Positions 30,878 through 40,273 of a stretch of 64,000 nucleotides of DNA are shown here, piece by piece. How positions within the stretch are numbered: the stretch's first letter is position 1; the number at the start of each line of letters is the position of its first letter. The notes beneath the pieces were generated by a model. The model worked only from the letters and a program-made list of their open reading frames with translations. It was not told the DNA's origin and searched no databases. The position numbers and the translations under genes were made by a program. The DNA is from Pseudogulbenkiania ferrooxidans 2002. GTDB lineage: Bacteria > Pseudomonadota > Gammaproteobacteria > Burkholderiales > Chromobacteriaceae. The stretch is from positions 314,924-378,923 of the forward strand of contig NZ_ACIS01000004.1 of the NCBI RefSeq assembly GCF_000174355.1. The letters run 5' to 3'.

Positions 30878-32667
30878 TTAATGGCCGAACAGTTGCAGCT
30901 GCTCCACCACCGGACCCAGCGCCAGCGCTGGGATGTAGGTCAGCGCGCCGACGATGATCACGGCCCCCACCAGCAGCACCACGAACAGCGGGCCGTGCGT
31001 CGGCATGGTGCCGGCCGAGACCGCCAGGCGCGGCTTGGCAGCCAGTTTGCCGGCGATGGCCAGCACCGCGATGATCGGCACGAAGCGGCCGAACCACATC
31101 GCCAGCCCCAGCAGGATGTTGTAGAAGGGGGTGTTGGCGGACAGGCCGGCGAAGGCCGAACCGTTGTTGTTGGCGGCCGAGCTGAAGGCGTACAGCGCCT
31201 CGCTGAAGCCGTGCGCCGCCGGGTTGGCCAGACCGGCCAAGCCATCCTTGCTCAGCACCGCGACGGCGGTACCGCCCAGCACCAGGAGTGGGGTGATCAG
31301 GATGGCGATCGACACCATCTTCATCTCGAAGGCTTCGATCTTCTTGCCGAGGTACTCCGGGGTGCGACCGATCATCAGCCCGGCCAGGAACACGGCCAGC
31401 ATGGCGAAGATCAGCATGCCGTAGAGTCCCGAGCCGACCCCGCCGAACACCACCTCGCCCAGTTGCATCAGCCACATCGGCACCATTCCGCCCAGCGGCA
31501 GCAGGCTGTCGTGCATGGCGTTCACCGCGCCGCAGCTGGCGGCCGTGGTGATGGTGGCGAACAGCGTCGAGGCGACGATGCCGAAGCGGGTTTCCTTGCC
31601 CTCCATGTTGCCGGCCGCGCCATCCACGCCGAGCTGGGTCAGGAGCGGGTTGGCGTGCATCTCCGACCACTGCACCACGGCGAACATGGCGATGAAGATC
31701 AGCGTCATCGCCGCCAACAGCGCCACGCCCTGGCGCATGTCGCCGACCAGACGGCCGAACATGAAGCACAGCGCCGCCGGGATCAGGAAGATCGACAGCA
31801 TCTGGGCGAAGTTGGACAGCGGTGTCGGGTTCTCGAACGGATGCGCCGAATTGGCGTTGAAGAAGCCGCCGCCATTGACGCCCAGCATCTTGATCGCTTC
31901 CTGCGAGGCGACCGGGCCCATGGCCAGGGTCTGCTTGTCGGTTTTCAGGGTGTCCAGTACCGGCTTGCCGGCGGCGTCGAGCACGGGCTGGCCGTGCGCG
32001 TCGGTCTTCGGCTGCTGGTAGGTGACCGGCTCGGTCAGCTTGACGTCCTGGTAGGCGCTGAAATTCTGGATCACGCCCTGGCCTACCAGGAACAGCGCGA
32101 ATAGCAGCGACAATGGCAATAGCACGTAGCCGGTGGCGCGGCCGAGGTCGAGCCAGGCGTTGCCGAGACCGGCCGCCGAACGCCGCACGAAGCCCCGGAT
32201 CAGCGCCACCACCACCGCCAGCGCCGTCGCCGCCGACAGGAAGTTCTGCACCGTCAGCGCCAGCATCTGGGTCAGGTAGCTCATCGTCGTCTCACCGCCG
32301 TAACCCTGCCAGTTGGTATTGGTGACGAAGGAGACGGCGGTGTTGAAGGCCGAGCCGGCCTCCACCGCCGTCATGCCAAGCAGGGTTGAGCGGCAGAGCA
32401 CCCTGCAGGCGCTGCACGGCGTACCACCGCGAGCACCCCGACGATGTTGAACAGCAGGATGGCCGTGGCGTAGCGCCACCACGGCATGTCTTCGTCCGGG
32501 TCGCTGCCGATCAGTCGGCACAAGCCGCGCTCGAAGCGGCCGAGCCAGGCACAGCGGGCGCTCAGGCGGCCGTCCAGCACGATGGCCAGGTAGCGCCCGA
32601 GCGCCCAGGCCAGGGTCAGCAGCACGATCAGGTAGAGACCGAGCTGCCAGAGGGGAGAGGCGTTCAT
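30878..32667 (-). pseudogene. kdpA: Potassium-transporting ATPase subunit KdpA, two frameshifts
   Basis: KdpA is the channel-like subunit that binds and passes potassium. The N-terminus starts at 32667 ([17 protein letters not shown]) in one frame and is conserved to GVLAV. An extra base near 32425 shifts the frame, a second extra base near 32378 shifts it again, and from [16 protein letters not shown] to the end (30878) the protein is intact. Between the two sites the third frame still reads [15 protein letters not shown], as expected of KdpA. All four selectivity loops survive ([33 protein letters not shown]). Both sites are doubled bases, so a sequencing error is as likely as recent inactivation. 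Confidence 0.88.
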
Positions 32668-32756
32668 TCCAGTTCCTCCGCATTGAGCAGGGCGTACAGC
32701 AGGTAGGCCAGCAACAGCACGGCAATCAGCCCTGCCAGGGCGTACAGGGTGTTCAT
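32664..32756 (-). CDS. kdpF: Potassium-transporting ATPase subunit KdpF
   Basis: A 30-residue membrane peptide beginning [20 protein letters not shown] and ending in NAEELE: one hydrophobic helix. KdpF stabilises the KdpFABC complex. Its stop overlaps the kdpA start as ATGA, and its start overlaps the stop of the small gene upstream in the same way. Confidence 0.9.
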   Translation of the reverse strand: MNTLYALAGLIAVLLLAYLLYALLNAEELE

Positions 32757-32845
32757 TTCTTGGCCTCCAGGCGGCGACAGGCGCTGACCAGAAGCAGCGC
32801 CAGCGCGCTGCATGCCGCGATCAGGGCCAGGTAGATCAAGTCCAT
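32753..32845 (-). CDS. Small membrane peptide at the head of the kdp operon
   Basis: A 30-residue open frame, MDLIYLALIAACSALA followed by [14 protein letters not shown]: one hydrophobic helix with a basic end. GGAG lies eight bases before the ATG at 32845, and its TGA overlaps the kdpF start (ATGA). An in-frame ATG at 32857 would add four residues. Tiny membrane ORFs just before kdpF are seen in other bacteria; the function is unknown to me. It could be an extra pump subunit or a translational leader. Confidence 0.75.
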   Translation of the reverse strand: MDLIYLALIAACSALALLLVSACRRLEAKK

Positions 32846-32857
32846 GGTGGTCTCCAT

Positions 32858-33255
32858 GACGGAATGGGTAGGGACGGTTGAAGCTTAGGGAAGGGGGCGT
32901 AAACGGCGTGTCGTAATGCGGGAGCGGGATATAAAAAAAACGTAAATGGCATGGCGGGCCGCGCCGGCCGGCACCGACAGCGGATGCACGCTCAGCCAGC
33001 AGGGGGCGGCAGGGTGAGATGGCCGGGCGCTGTCGCGAAAAAGCACTGGCAATCCGCGCCTACGGGGTTTATATGAAATTTGTATTAACTGTCGCGTGAT
33101 TTTGTAAGCAGTTTTTGTATACTGTGTCCGCTCGACTGCGCCAAAGCGAAGCAAAGCGGGCAAGAAACAGCAATCAGGGGAACGCGGCAGCGTGCGAGGC
33201 GGGATGACACCGCCCTGCTGCCGTGAAGAACAATAGCCGTAACGAGACACACACT
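32858..33255 (+). promoter_or_regulatory. Divergent intergenic region, kdp operon and chemoreceptor
   Basis: About 400 bases with no gene. It must hold the kdp promoter and KdpE sites on the left and the chemoreceptor promoter on the right. For the latter, TGTATACT at 33116-33123 is a good extended -10 element, but no clear -35 is seen. The AT-rich tract at 33065-33125 stands out from the GC-rich surroundings. Confidence 0.4.
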
Positions 33256-35127
33256 ATGAAATCCTTACGTACTCGCATGATGGTCTTCGTCATCGCCGTG
33301 GTCGTGCTGCTGTCGGCACTGCTCACCGGCGCGGCCTACTGGCAGATGCGCAGCAGCCTGCTGGAGTCGATCCGCAACGAGATTCATCAAGCCGCCAGCG
33401 GCAAGACCAGCTTTGTCACCGAATGGGTGCAGTCACGCCAGGCCGTCGTCGCCGCGGTACTGCCGCATTTTGGCCAGGGGGACCTGAAGCCGGTACTCGA
33501 CCAGGCGCATGACGCCGGCGGTTTCGACGACATGTACCTCGGGCAGCCGGACAAGACCATGACCCAGTTCAGCAAGGCCGTACTGGTGCCGCCGGGCTAC
33601 GACCCGACCGGCCGCCCGTGGTACAAGGCCGCCGCCTCCTCCGAGGAGGCGATCGCCTCGCCGCCCTACATCGACGCCGCCACCAAGCGCCCGATCATCA
33701 CCTTCGCCAAGGCACGCCGCGACGGCGGCAACGTGGTGGCGGTGGCGGGCGGCGACGTCACGTTGCAGCGCGTGGTCGATGAAATCGTTTCGGCCAAGCT
33801 GCCCGGTGACGGCTACGCCTTCCTGATGACCCAGGATGGCCTCACCATCGCCCACCCAGCGCCGGATTCCGGCCTGAAGAAGATCACCGACGTGATGCCG
33901 GGCTACGATCCGGCGGCTGTCAGCAAGGATGGCCAGATTCAAGAGATCAGCCTGGGCGGCAAGACCTACCTGAGCACGCTCTACCCGGTCGGCAAGACTG
34001 GCTGGCTGCTGGGCGTGATGGTGCCGCTGGCGGCCGCCACCAGCCAGCTCGACCACTTGCTGCTGCTGATGGTCGGCCTGCTGGTGGTGGGCGTGGTGAT
34101 CGCCTCGGTGGTGGTGTACGGCGGCGTGGCACGCATGATGTCCGGCCTGTCGCTGATGCGCGACGCCATGCGCGACGTCGCCAGCGGTCACGGCGACCTG
34201 ACGCTGCGCCTGCCGGTGAAGTCGCAGGACGAAGTGGGCCAGATCGCCGAAGCGTTCAACCAGTTCATGGCCAAGCTGCGCGAGATGTTCCTGACCGTGC
34301 GCCACGAATCGCAGGCGCTGGCCGACGACGCCGCCCAGCTCAACCGCGTGGCCGAGCAGATCGCGGACGATTCGCGCGTGCAGTCGGGTGAACTGTCGGC
34401 CACGGCCGCCACCATCGAAGAGATCACCGTCAGCATCAACCACATCGCCGACCACGTCGGCGAGACCGAGACGCTGGTGTCCGAATCGCGCCAGAACTCG
34501 ATCGAATCGCATAAGAGCATGGCCGAAGTGGCGCACGAGGTGGAATCCATCGTGCACTCGGTGGAGTCGCTGCAGCAGGTGATGAACGGCTTGTCCGGCC
34601 AGTCCGAGGAGATCAAGGGCATCGTGGCGGTGATCCGCGACATCGCCGACCAGACCAATCTGCTGGCGCTCAATGCGGCGATCGAGGCCGCGCGTGCCGG
34701 TGAGCAGGGCCGCGGCTTCGCCGTGGTGGCCGACGAAGTGCGCAAGCTGGCCGAGCGTACCGCGGTGGCCACGGTGCAGATCGCCCAGATGATCGACCGC
34801 GTCATGGAGCAGACCGGCCAGGCCATCGCCCACGCCGACACCACCAACGCCCGCGTCGCCACCGGCGTGGCGCTGTCACGCGAGGCCGCCGGCAAGGTCG
34901 AGCGCATCAAGGGGCACGCCGAGGACATCTCGGTGCGCATGAGCGAAATCACCTCGTCCACCTCGGAACAGGGGGTGGCCACCAACGAGATGGCGCGCAG
35001 CGCCGAGCGCGTCAACGCCATGGCGCAGCAGACCGACGCCTCGCTGCAGGACGCGCTGAAGACCATCCAGACGCTGGCGCAGCGTGGTGACGAGCTGCGC
35101 AGCCTGGTGTCGAAGTTCAAGCTGTGA
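33256..35127 (+). CDS. Methyl-accepting chemotaxis protein with dCache sensor
   Basis: A 623-residue receptor of the classical type. An N-terminal helix ([21 protein letters not shown]), a periplasmic double-Cache domain (about 35-275) with the [10 protein letters not shown] motif, a second helix ([20 protein letters not shown]), a HAMP domain, and the signalling hairpin with [25 protein letters not shown] follow in order. The ligand is probably a small metabolite such as an amino or organic acid, judging by dCache receptors in general. The start is the ATG at 33256; the frame is open from 33223. Confidence 0.93.
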   Translation: MKSLRTRMMVFVIAVVVLLSALLTGAAYWQMRSSLLESIRNEIHQAASGKTSFVTEWVQSRQAVVAAVLPHFGQGDLKPVLDQAHDAGGFDDMYLGQPDKTMTQFSKAVLVPPGYDPTGRPWYKAAASSEEAIASPPYIDAATKRPIITFAKARRDGGNVVAVAGGDVTLQRVVDEIVSAKLPGDGYAFLMTQDGLTIAHPAPDSGLKKITDVMPGYDPAAVSKDGQIQEISLGGKTYLSTLYPVGKTGWLLGVMVPLAAATSQLDHLLLLMVGLLVVGVVIASVVVYGGVARMMSGLSLMRDAMRDVASGHGDLTLRLPVKSQDEVGQIAEAFNQFMAKLREMFLTVRHESQALADDAAQLNRVAEQIADDSRVQSGELSATAATIEEITVSINHIADHVGETETLVSESRQNSIESHKSMAEVAHEVESIVHSVESLQQVMNGLSGQSEEIKGIVAVIRDIADQTNLLALNAAIEAARAGEQGRGFAVVADEVRKLAERTAVATVQIAQMIDRVMEQTGQAIAHADTTNARVATGVALSREAAGKVERIKGHAEDISVRMSEITSSTSEQGVATNEMARSAERVNAMAQQTDASLQDALKTIQTLAQRGDELRSLVSKFKL

Positions 35128-35162
35128 CGATGTCCTAAAAACGCTCGCCTAGTTTGAATGAC

Positions 35163-35184
35163 TCGCCCCGGTTTGCCGGGGCGA
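35163..35184 (+). other. GC-rich hairpin after the chemoreceptor gene
   Basis: TCGCCCCGG / CCGGGGCGA with a four-base loop, not followed by a T-run. Confidence 0.5.
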
Positions 35185-35246
35185 TTGGAGCAAAAGCAGC
35201 GGGGATAATCCGAACCGGTTTCTCGCGATGAGTCAGCGCGGTATGC

Positions 35247-35280
35247 ATGGCCATGGAGCGATCCATGGCCATTTTTCTTT
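35247..35280 (+). terminator. Intrinsic terminator
   Basis: A perfect 11-pair stem ATGGCCATGGA / TCCATGGCCAT with a GCGA loop is followed by TTTTCTTT. It ends the chemoreceptor transcript. Confidence 0.85.
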
Positions 35281-35761
35281 CCTCTCTCCACTCCCTGCCG
35301 GCAACCAGCTTGCCTATATCAGCCATGGCGAAAACAGCACCCAAGACATTCAATAGGCTATGATCCTGTGGATTCAAGGCCGTTCGGTTTTCATCCGACG
35401 GGCAACGCCATCACGACCACCCCGATAGTCATAAGTAAATGACTATTTCATAAAAATATGCAGGTTAAAAACCAGGGAAATAAATAATCGGGTTTTTCAA
35501 AAATCATTATTTATGCAAATGGGTTTTTGGGGCGGTGGCGATGAGAAACACGAATACTGGGAGGGATTGAATCAGGAAATAGGCAATTTAATTTGCGATG
35601 TGTATAAATATAAAAATCGGATATGCTGTTCTCCTGCTCCCGGTTTATGATTGCGCCGATTATGATAAATGAAAATGCCGGATGCAGTTCGAGCCCAGGT
35701 GTGTATCTGAGTCTGTAAGCGGCTGGTGATTGGGCTGCTGCAAAGGGAGGTCGTGACGACG
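35281..35761. other. AT-rich gene-free stretch before the HDOD kinase gene
   Basis: About 480 bases without a credible gene. From 35430 to 35650 the sequence is far richer in A and T than the rest of the window. It includes an inverted repeat ATAAATAAT / ATTATTTAT (35480-35514) and several TATAAA-like words near 35603. It likely holds the promoter of the kinase gene. The base composition also fits a trace of foreign DNA. Confidence 0.45.
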
Positions 35762-37888
35762 ATGGATAGACTGCTCGCCACCAAGGGGGGGAACCCAAGC
35801 GCAGCCGGCTCGGCGCAGCGTGACATTCGCGGCAAACTCATGCTTGCGCGCTTGCCCACGATGTCGCCCATCCTGGTGCAACTGTTGGATTTGTGCCAGC
35901 GCGATGATCTGAATTTGTCCGATCTGTCGGCGTTGATCGGTCGTGACGCCGGCATGGTCGCGCAGATATTTGCGCTATCCACCTCGGCCGCATTCCAGGG
36001 CCGCACTCGCCCGGCCACGCTCGATCAATGCCTTTCCCTGCTTGGCATGAATACCATCAAGACGCTCGTGATCAATGGGTCGGTCATGCAGGTTTTCAAC
36101 CGCCTGGTAGATTGGCAAGAAGTCGATCTGGGCGAATTCTGGGGCCACTCCCTGCGCACGGCATTGATCGCCCGCGAACTGGCGCGACGGATGCATTATC
36201 CCAGCCTGGAAGAAGCCTATCTGGGGGGCTTGGTACATGACATTGGCCGCCTGGCTTTGCTGGCAACGGTCCCGGAGGACTACCAGAGCATCTTCCGCGA
36301 CTACCAGGACGGCGAATCGCTGTGTGCGGCGGAGCATGCCGCGTTTGGGCTCACCCACGTCGAAGTGGGCGCCTGGATGGTGGAAAAATGGCAACTGGAT
36401 TCGTTTCTTGGCGACTGTGTGCTGTATCACCACGAGCCGTTCGAGCGCATGGTGTCGGCCCCGCCGCTGGTTCGCATCGTTCTCCTCGCCGATTACCTGG
36501 CCGCTTTCAACAGTCCGGAACAACCTCAGCCCGATGCTTCCGTCGTGGCGCTATGCGGCGCGCCGCTCGACGATCTGCCCGCCATGCTCGCTGCCGTCGA
36601 GCGTGACCTGCTGAGCATCGCCGAACAGCTGGGCATACGCCTTGCCGGCCCCAAGGAGGGCGAGCAGGCTTCTCAAGCCGATGCCCTGCTGGCCGCGCGC
36701 CTTCAGGACATGCTGCTGGTCAATCAGGCCCTGGGCCAAGCCGGCGGTAACGCCTCGGCCATGCAGATGACGGTGCAAGCGCTCAAGATTCTGTTCGATC
36801 TGGACGCGGCGCTTTGCTTCGAAGCGGTCGAGGGGGAAAGCGAGCGGTTCCGCGCCAAGCCGTTGGCTCACCATTCGGCCAAGCTGGCGCAACTGGAGTT
36901 CGTCCGTGGCAGCAGCACCTCTTTGCTGGCACGGGCCTTGGATGGCATGCCGCAGCTGGTCATGCGCCAAGGGCAATTGCCCTTGCTCGACGACCAGGTG
37001 CTGCGCAGCCTGGGCGGAGAAGGCATGCTGCTGCTGCCGCTGCGTACGGCGTCTGCCCGGGGTGGCGTGCTGGTGGCCGCGATCGACAGCGCGGATCGGG
37101 CTGCAGCGCTGGCGGCCAAGCTGCCCTGTATTGCGGTTTTTGGGCGCTTGAGCGCAGATCGCATTGCCATGCAGCTCCGCTCCGGCAATGCCGCGGCGCT
37201 GGGCGGCGGGGAGGCTGGCGCGGACAGCCGGCTCAATCGACTGGTGCACGAACTCAACAACCCGCTGGCGATCATCCGGAATTACGTCTCCATCCTCGAG
37301 GCAGCCAGCGCCGGCAAGGGCGCGCCCCAACCCGAGCTGGCGATCGTGCGTGAGGAAATCGACCGGGTGGCTCACATGCTGCGCGCCGCACGCGAACAGC
37401 AGGCCGAGGGAGAGTCGGCGCGGGGGCCGGTCAAGCTCAACCGTATCGTGGAGGATCTGGCGACCTTGTTCCGAGGGTCCATTCCGTTTGCCGGCTTGGT
37501 CGATATTCGTCTCGATTTGGCCGAAGCGCTCCCGGACATCGTGTCCGACCGTGACCGGCTCAAGCAATTGTTGGTGAATTTGATCAAGAATGCCTTGGAG
37601 GCGATGCCGCAAGGCGGGCACGTGACCCTCTCGACGGCCGCCTGGGGCTTGGGCGAGGCAGGGGCGTCCCATGTCGAAATCCGGGTCGAGGACAACGGCC
37701 CCGGCATTCCCAAAGAGGTGCTCACTCAGCTCTACCAACCGGTGGCGAGCCAGAAGCCGGGCTCTCATCAAGGGCTTGGGCTGGCCATCGTGGGGCAGTT
37801 GGTGCGCGATCTGAACGGCTTGATCAACTGCCGTTCTGATCAGCAGGGAACGCGTTTCCAGGTATTGCTGCCGTTCGACCGGCAGTGA
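35762..37888 (+). CDS. HDOD-GAF hybrid histidine kinase
   Basis: A 708-residue cytosolic protein. An HDOD domain (about 25-230) is followed by a GAF-like segment (about 310-470), a HisKA helix with His496 in RLVHELNNPLAIIRNY, and an HATPase with NLIKNALEAMPQGG, DNGPGIP and HQGLGLAIVG. No membrane helix is seen. The combination of HDOD with a kinase core is uncommon. The start is the ATG at 35762 with GGAGG 11 bases upstream; GTG codons at 35753 and 35726 are alternatives. A response regulator with GGDEF and EAL domains begins 40 bp after the stop and is the obvious partner. Confidence 0.9.
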   Translation: MDRLLATKGGNPSAAGSAQRDIRGKLMLARLPTMSPILVQLLDLCQRDDLNLSDLSALIGRDAGMVAQIFALSTSAAFQGRTRPATLDQCLSLLGMNTIKTLVINGSVMQVFNRLVDWQEVDLGEFWGHSLRTALIARELARRMHYPSLEEAYLGGLVHDIGRLALLATVPEDYQSIFRDYQDGESLCAAEHAAFGLTHVEVGAWMVEKWQLDSFLGDCVLYHHEPFERMVSAPPLVRIVLLADYLAAFNSPEQPQPDASVVALCGAPLDDLPAMLAAVERDLLSIAEQLGIRLAGPKEGEQASQADALLAARLQDMLLVNQALGQAGGNASAMQMTVQALKILFDLDAALCFEAVEGESERFRAKPLAHHSAKLAQLEFVRGSSTSLLARALDGMPQLVMRQGQLPLLDDQVLRSLGGEGMLLLPLRTASARGGVLVAAIDSADRAAALAAKLPCIAVFGRLSADRIAMQLRSGNAAALGGGEAGADSRLNRLVHELNNPLAIIRNYVSILEAASAGKGAPQPELAIVREEIDRVAHMLRAAREQQAEGESARGPVKLNRIVEDLATLFRGSIPFAGLVDIRLDLAEALPDIVSDRDRLKQLLVNLIKNALEAMPQGGHVTLSTAAWGLGEAGASHVEIRVEDNGPGIPKEVLTQLYQPVASQKPGSHQGLGLAIVGQLVRDLNGLINCRSDQQGTRFQVLLPFDRQ

Positions 37889-37928
37889 CGAGAGTGCAGG
37901 CCAGTTTTCGATCTGCGCCAATGGCGGT

Positions 37929-40058
37929 ATGGGTAGGCAAGGGGGCAAAGTGGCAGAGAATCACTTCGGTACAAACGCAAAATTGTTGGTCGTGGACGAC
38001 GAACCCCGCATGCGGGAAAGCCTGTGCCTGTTGTTGCGGGGGCGGAATTACGACGTGCGCGCCTGCCACGACGGCCAGTCGGCCCTGGAACAGCTCATGG
38101 CGGGCGGTGTGGATTTGATGCTGCTCGATCTGCACCTGGGCGACATGAACGGGCTCGACCTGCTGGGGATGATACAGCGTGCCGGCATCGATACCGAGGT
38201 GCTGGTGGTGAGCGGCGACACGGCTTTCGATTCCGCCGTTTGCGCGTTGCGCAGCGGAGCAAGCGATTATGTCTGCAAGCCCTATGCCGTAGAGGAGCTC
38301 ATGCACCGGGTCGAGCTGGCCCTGCAGCGCCGCAGCCTGGCGCGTGCCAACCTGGCCATGGCGCAGCAGCTGCACACCTCGGAGCGCATGCATCGGTCCC
38401 TGGTGGAGGCGTCGCCCGACCTCATCTTCACGCTGGACGAGCGCTTTTGCTTTACGTTTGCCAATGAACGTACCCACGGCTTGATCGGCTATTCGCCGCA
38501 GGAACTGCTTGGCCAATCGCTGCTCGATCTGGTCTTGCCGGTGGATGCCGAACGGGTCCGCTATGTGCTGGAGCATCGGACGGGGCAGCGCGCCATCGAG
38601 TTTCGCATCGCTAGCAGGGGGGGCGAGATCGCCGAGCGGCACTTCGAAGCCAGCCTGGTGCCGGTGGCGCTCGACTTGCCGCAGCTGTCGAGCCGCCTGT
38701 ATGGCGTGGCGCGTGATGTGACCGACAAAAAGCACGCAGAACACCGCATGGCCTACCTGGCCTACCACGATTTGCTCACCGGCCTGCCCAACCGAGCCCT
38801 GTTCCGCGACCGGCTCGGGCTGGCGATCATGCAGGCCAAGCGCAAGGGACGCCAGGTGGCGGTCCTGTTCGTCGATCTGGACCGCTTCAAGCTCGCCAAC
38901 GATACCTTCGGCCATATCAAGGGCGATGAGCTGCTCAAGCAAGTGGGGCAGCGTCTGCAATGCGTCTTGCGCGAGTGCGACACGCTGGCCCGGCTGGGCG
39001 GCGACGAGTTCACCATCCTGCTGCCGGACCTGAGCGGCAAGGAGGATGCCGCACTGCTCGCGGGCAAGCTGGTCAAGGAGGTTGCCGCACCGTTCAGCAT
39101 CGACGGCGACGATGTGTTCCTCACCGTCAGCATCGGCATCGCGGTGTTTCCCGACGATGGCGACGACATCGAAACCCTGCTGCGTCATGCCGATATCGCC
39201 ATGTACCAGGTCAAGGCCCAGGGCAAGAATGGTTTCGGCTTCTTCCTGCCGGTGATGGACGCCGCTGCCAGCCAGCGCCTGAGGATGGAAAACGAGGTCC
39301 GGCGCGCCCTGGAACTGGAGCAGTTCGAGCTGTACTACCAGCCGCAAGTCGAATTCGACAGCCGCCGGATCATCGGCTGTGAAGCCTTGATCCGCTGGCC
39401 GCACCCGACCCGCGGGCTGGTTCCGCCGGGGGCCTTCCTGGGAGTGATCGAAGAGATCGGGCTGATGAAGCCGCTCACCTACTGGGTGATCGAGCGTGCC
39501 TGCCAGACGCTGCGTGAATGGAAACTCGCCGGCCTCGAGCTGTCGCGAATGTCGGTCAACGTGCCGCCCGAGGTCTTGGTCGACGACGATTTCTACGACT
39601 ATCTGATCGCGACGGTAGACCGCTACGGTATCCGTCGCCAGAGCTTCGAGATCGAGATCACCGAGAACGCTTTCATCGCCGATCAGCAAGCCATGTCGTT
39701 GAAACTGGCGGGGTTGGCCGAAGAGGGCATCCGCGTGGCTATCGACGATTTCGGCACGCAGTATTCGTCGCTGAGCTACCTGCGCCATCTGCCGGTGACG
39801 ACGCTCAAGATCGATCAGTCCTTCGTGCGCGAAATCGAAGCCGGCAAGGAGGATTCGCCCATCGTGCGCGCCATCGTCGCCATCGCCGCCGGGCTCAACC
39901 TGAACCTGGTGGCCGAAGGGGTGGAAACCGAGGTCCAGGCGGACTATCTCGGCAGCCTGGGCGCGGTGGAGATGCAGGGCTATCTGTTCGGCAAACCCAT
40001 GCCCGCGTCGGATTTCCGCCGGCTGTTGCACCAGGAAGCCGCGGTGATGTCGGTCTAG
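37929..40058 (+). CDS. Response regulator with PAS, GGDEF and EAL domains
   Basis: A 709-residue regulator: receiver (phospho-acceptor Asp67 in LMLLDLHLGDMNG), PAS (about 150-270), GGDEF (about 285-440) and EAL (about 455-700). The cyclase site is a perfect GGDEF with RECD five residues before it (I-site spacing). The phosphodiesterase residues (CEALIRW, VNVPPEVL, EIEITE, IDDFGTQYSSL, KIDQSFV, AEGVET, MQGYLFG) are complete, so both activities are possible. It is paired with the kinase upstream. The ATG at 37929 lacks a ribosome site; GTG 37950 has GGGGG upstream and may be the true start. Confidence 0.92.
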   Translation: MGRQGGKVAENHFGTNAKLLVVDDEPRMRESLCLLLRGRNYDVRACHDGQSALEQLMAGGVDLMLLDLHLGDMNGLDLLGMIQRAGIDTEVLVVSGDTAFDSAVCALRSGASDYVCKPYAVEELMHRVELALQRRSLARANLAMAQQLHTSERMHRSLVEASPDLIFTLDERFCFTFANERTHGLIGYSPQELLGQSLLDLVLPVDAERVRYVLEHRTGQRAIEFRIASRGGEIAERHFEASLVPVALDLPQLSSRLYGVARDVTDKKHAEHRMAYLAYHDLLTGLPNRALFRDRLGLAIMQAKRKGRQVAVLFVDLDRFKLANDTFGHIKGDELLKQVGQRLQCVLRECDTLARLGGDEFTILLPDLSGKEDAALLAGKLVKEVAAPFSIDGDDVFLTVSIGIAVFPDDGDDIETLLRHADIAMYQVKAQGKNGFGFFLPVMDAAASQRLRMENEVRRALELEQFELYYQPQVEFDSRRIIGCEALIRWPHPTRGLVPPGAFLGVIEEIGLMKPLTYWVIERACQTLREWKLAGLELSRMSVNVPPEVLVDDDFYDYLIATVDRYGIRRQSFEIEITENAFIADQQAMSLKLAGLAEEGIRVAIDDFGTQYSSLSYLRHLPVTTLKIDQSFVREIEAGKEDSPIVRAIVAIAAGLNLNLVAEGVETEVQADYLGSLGAVEMQGYLFGKPMPASDFRRLLHQEAAVMSV
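39713..39723 (+). repeat. GTTGGCCGAAG copy in the GGDEF-EAL regulator gene
   Basis: Exact copy; encodes part of GLAEE. Confidence 0.85.
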
Positions 40059-40090
40059 GTGAGCCGCTTCGGCCAGTCCGGGTGGCTCAC
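40059..40090 (+). other. Hairpin after the GGDEF-EAL regulator gene
   Basis: GTGAGCC at 40059 and GGCTCAC at 40084 pair around an 18-base loop that contains further GC-rich pairing. There is no T-run. Confidence 0.45.
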
Positions 40091-40273
40091 GCATGCAACA
40101 TTGCCGGCAGAAACGGGGCATCTGTTTTGGCGCGAGACGCCCCGGTCCCCCGCTGGGTGACCTACCGTGCTGGCCCGCAGCGGCTGGCAGCCCATGACGT
40201 CGAACGGCCGGTTCCCGGCCGACACTGCCCGATAATCCCTCCGCCCCCACGGTCGTGCCGATAGGGACGTTCC

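Noticed and set aside
32370-32430. Programmed ribosomal frameshifting in kdpA
   Set aside because: It would need two successive shifts 47 bases apart with no slippery heptamer or pseudoknot, and KdpA is not known to use this.
35135-35377. 80-codon minus-strand frame after the chemoreceptor gene
   Set aside because: Covers two hairpins including a perfect terminator; no ribosome site or family resemblance.
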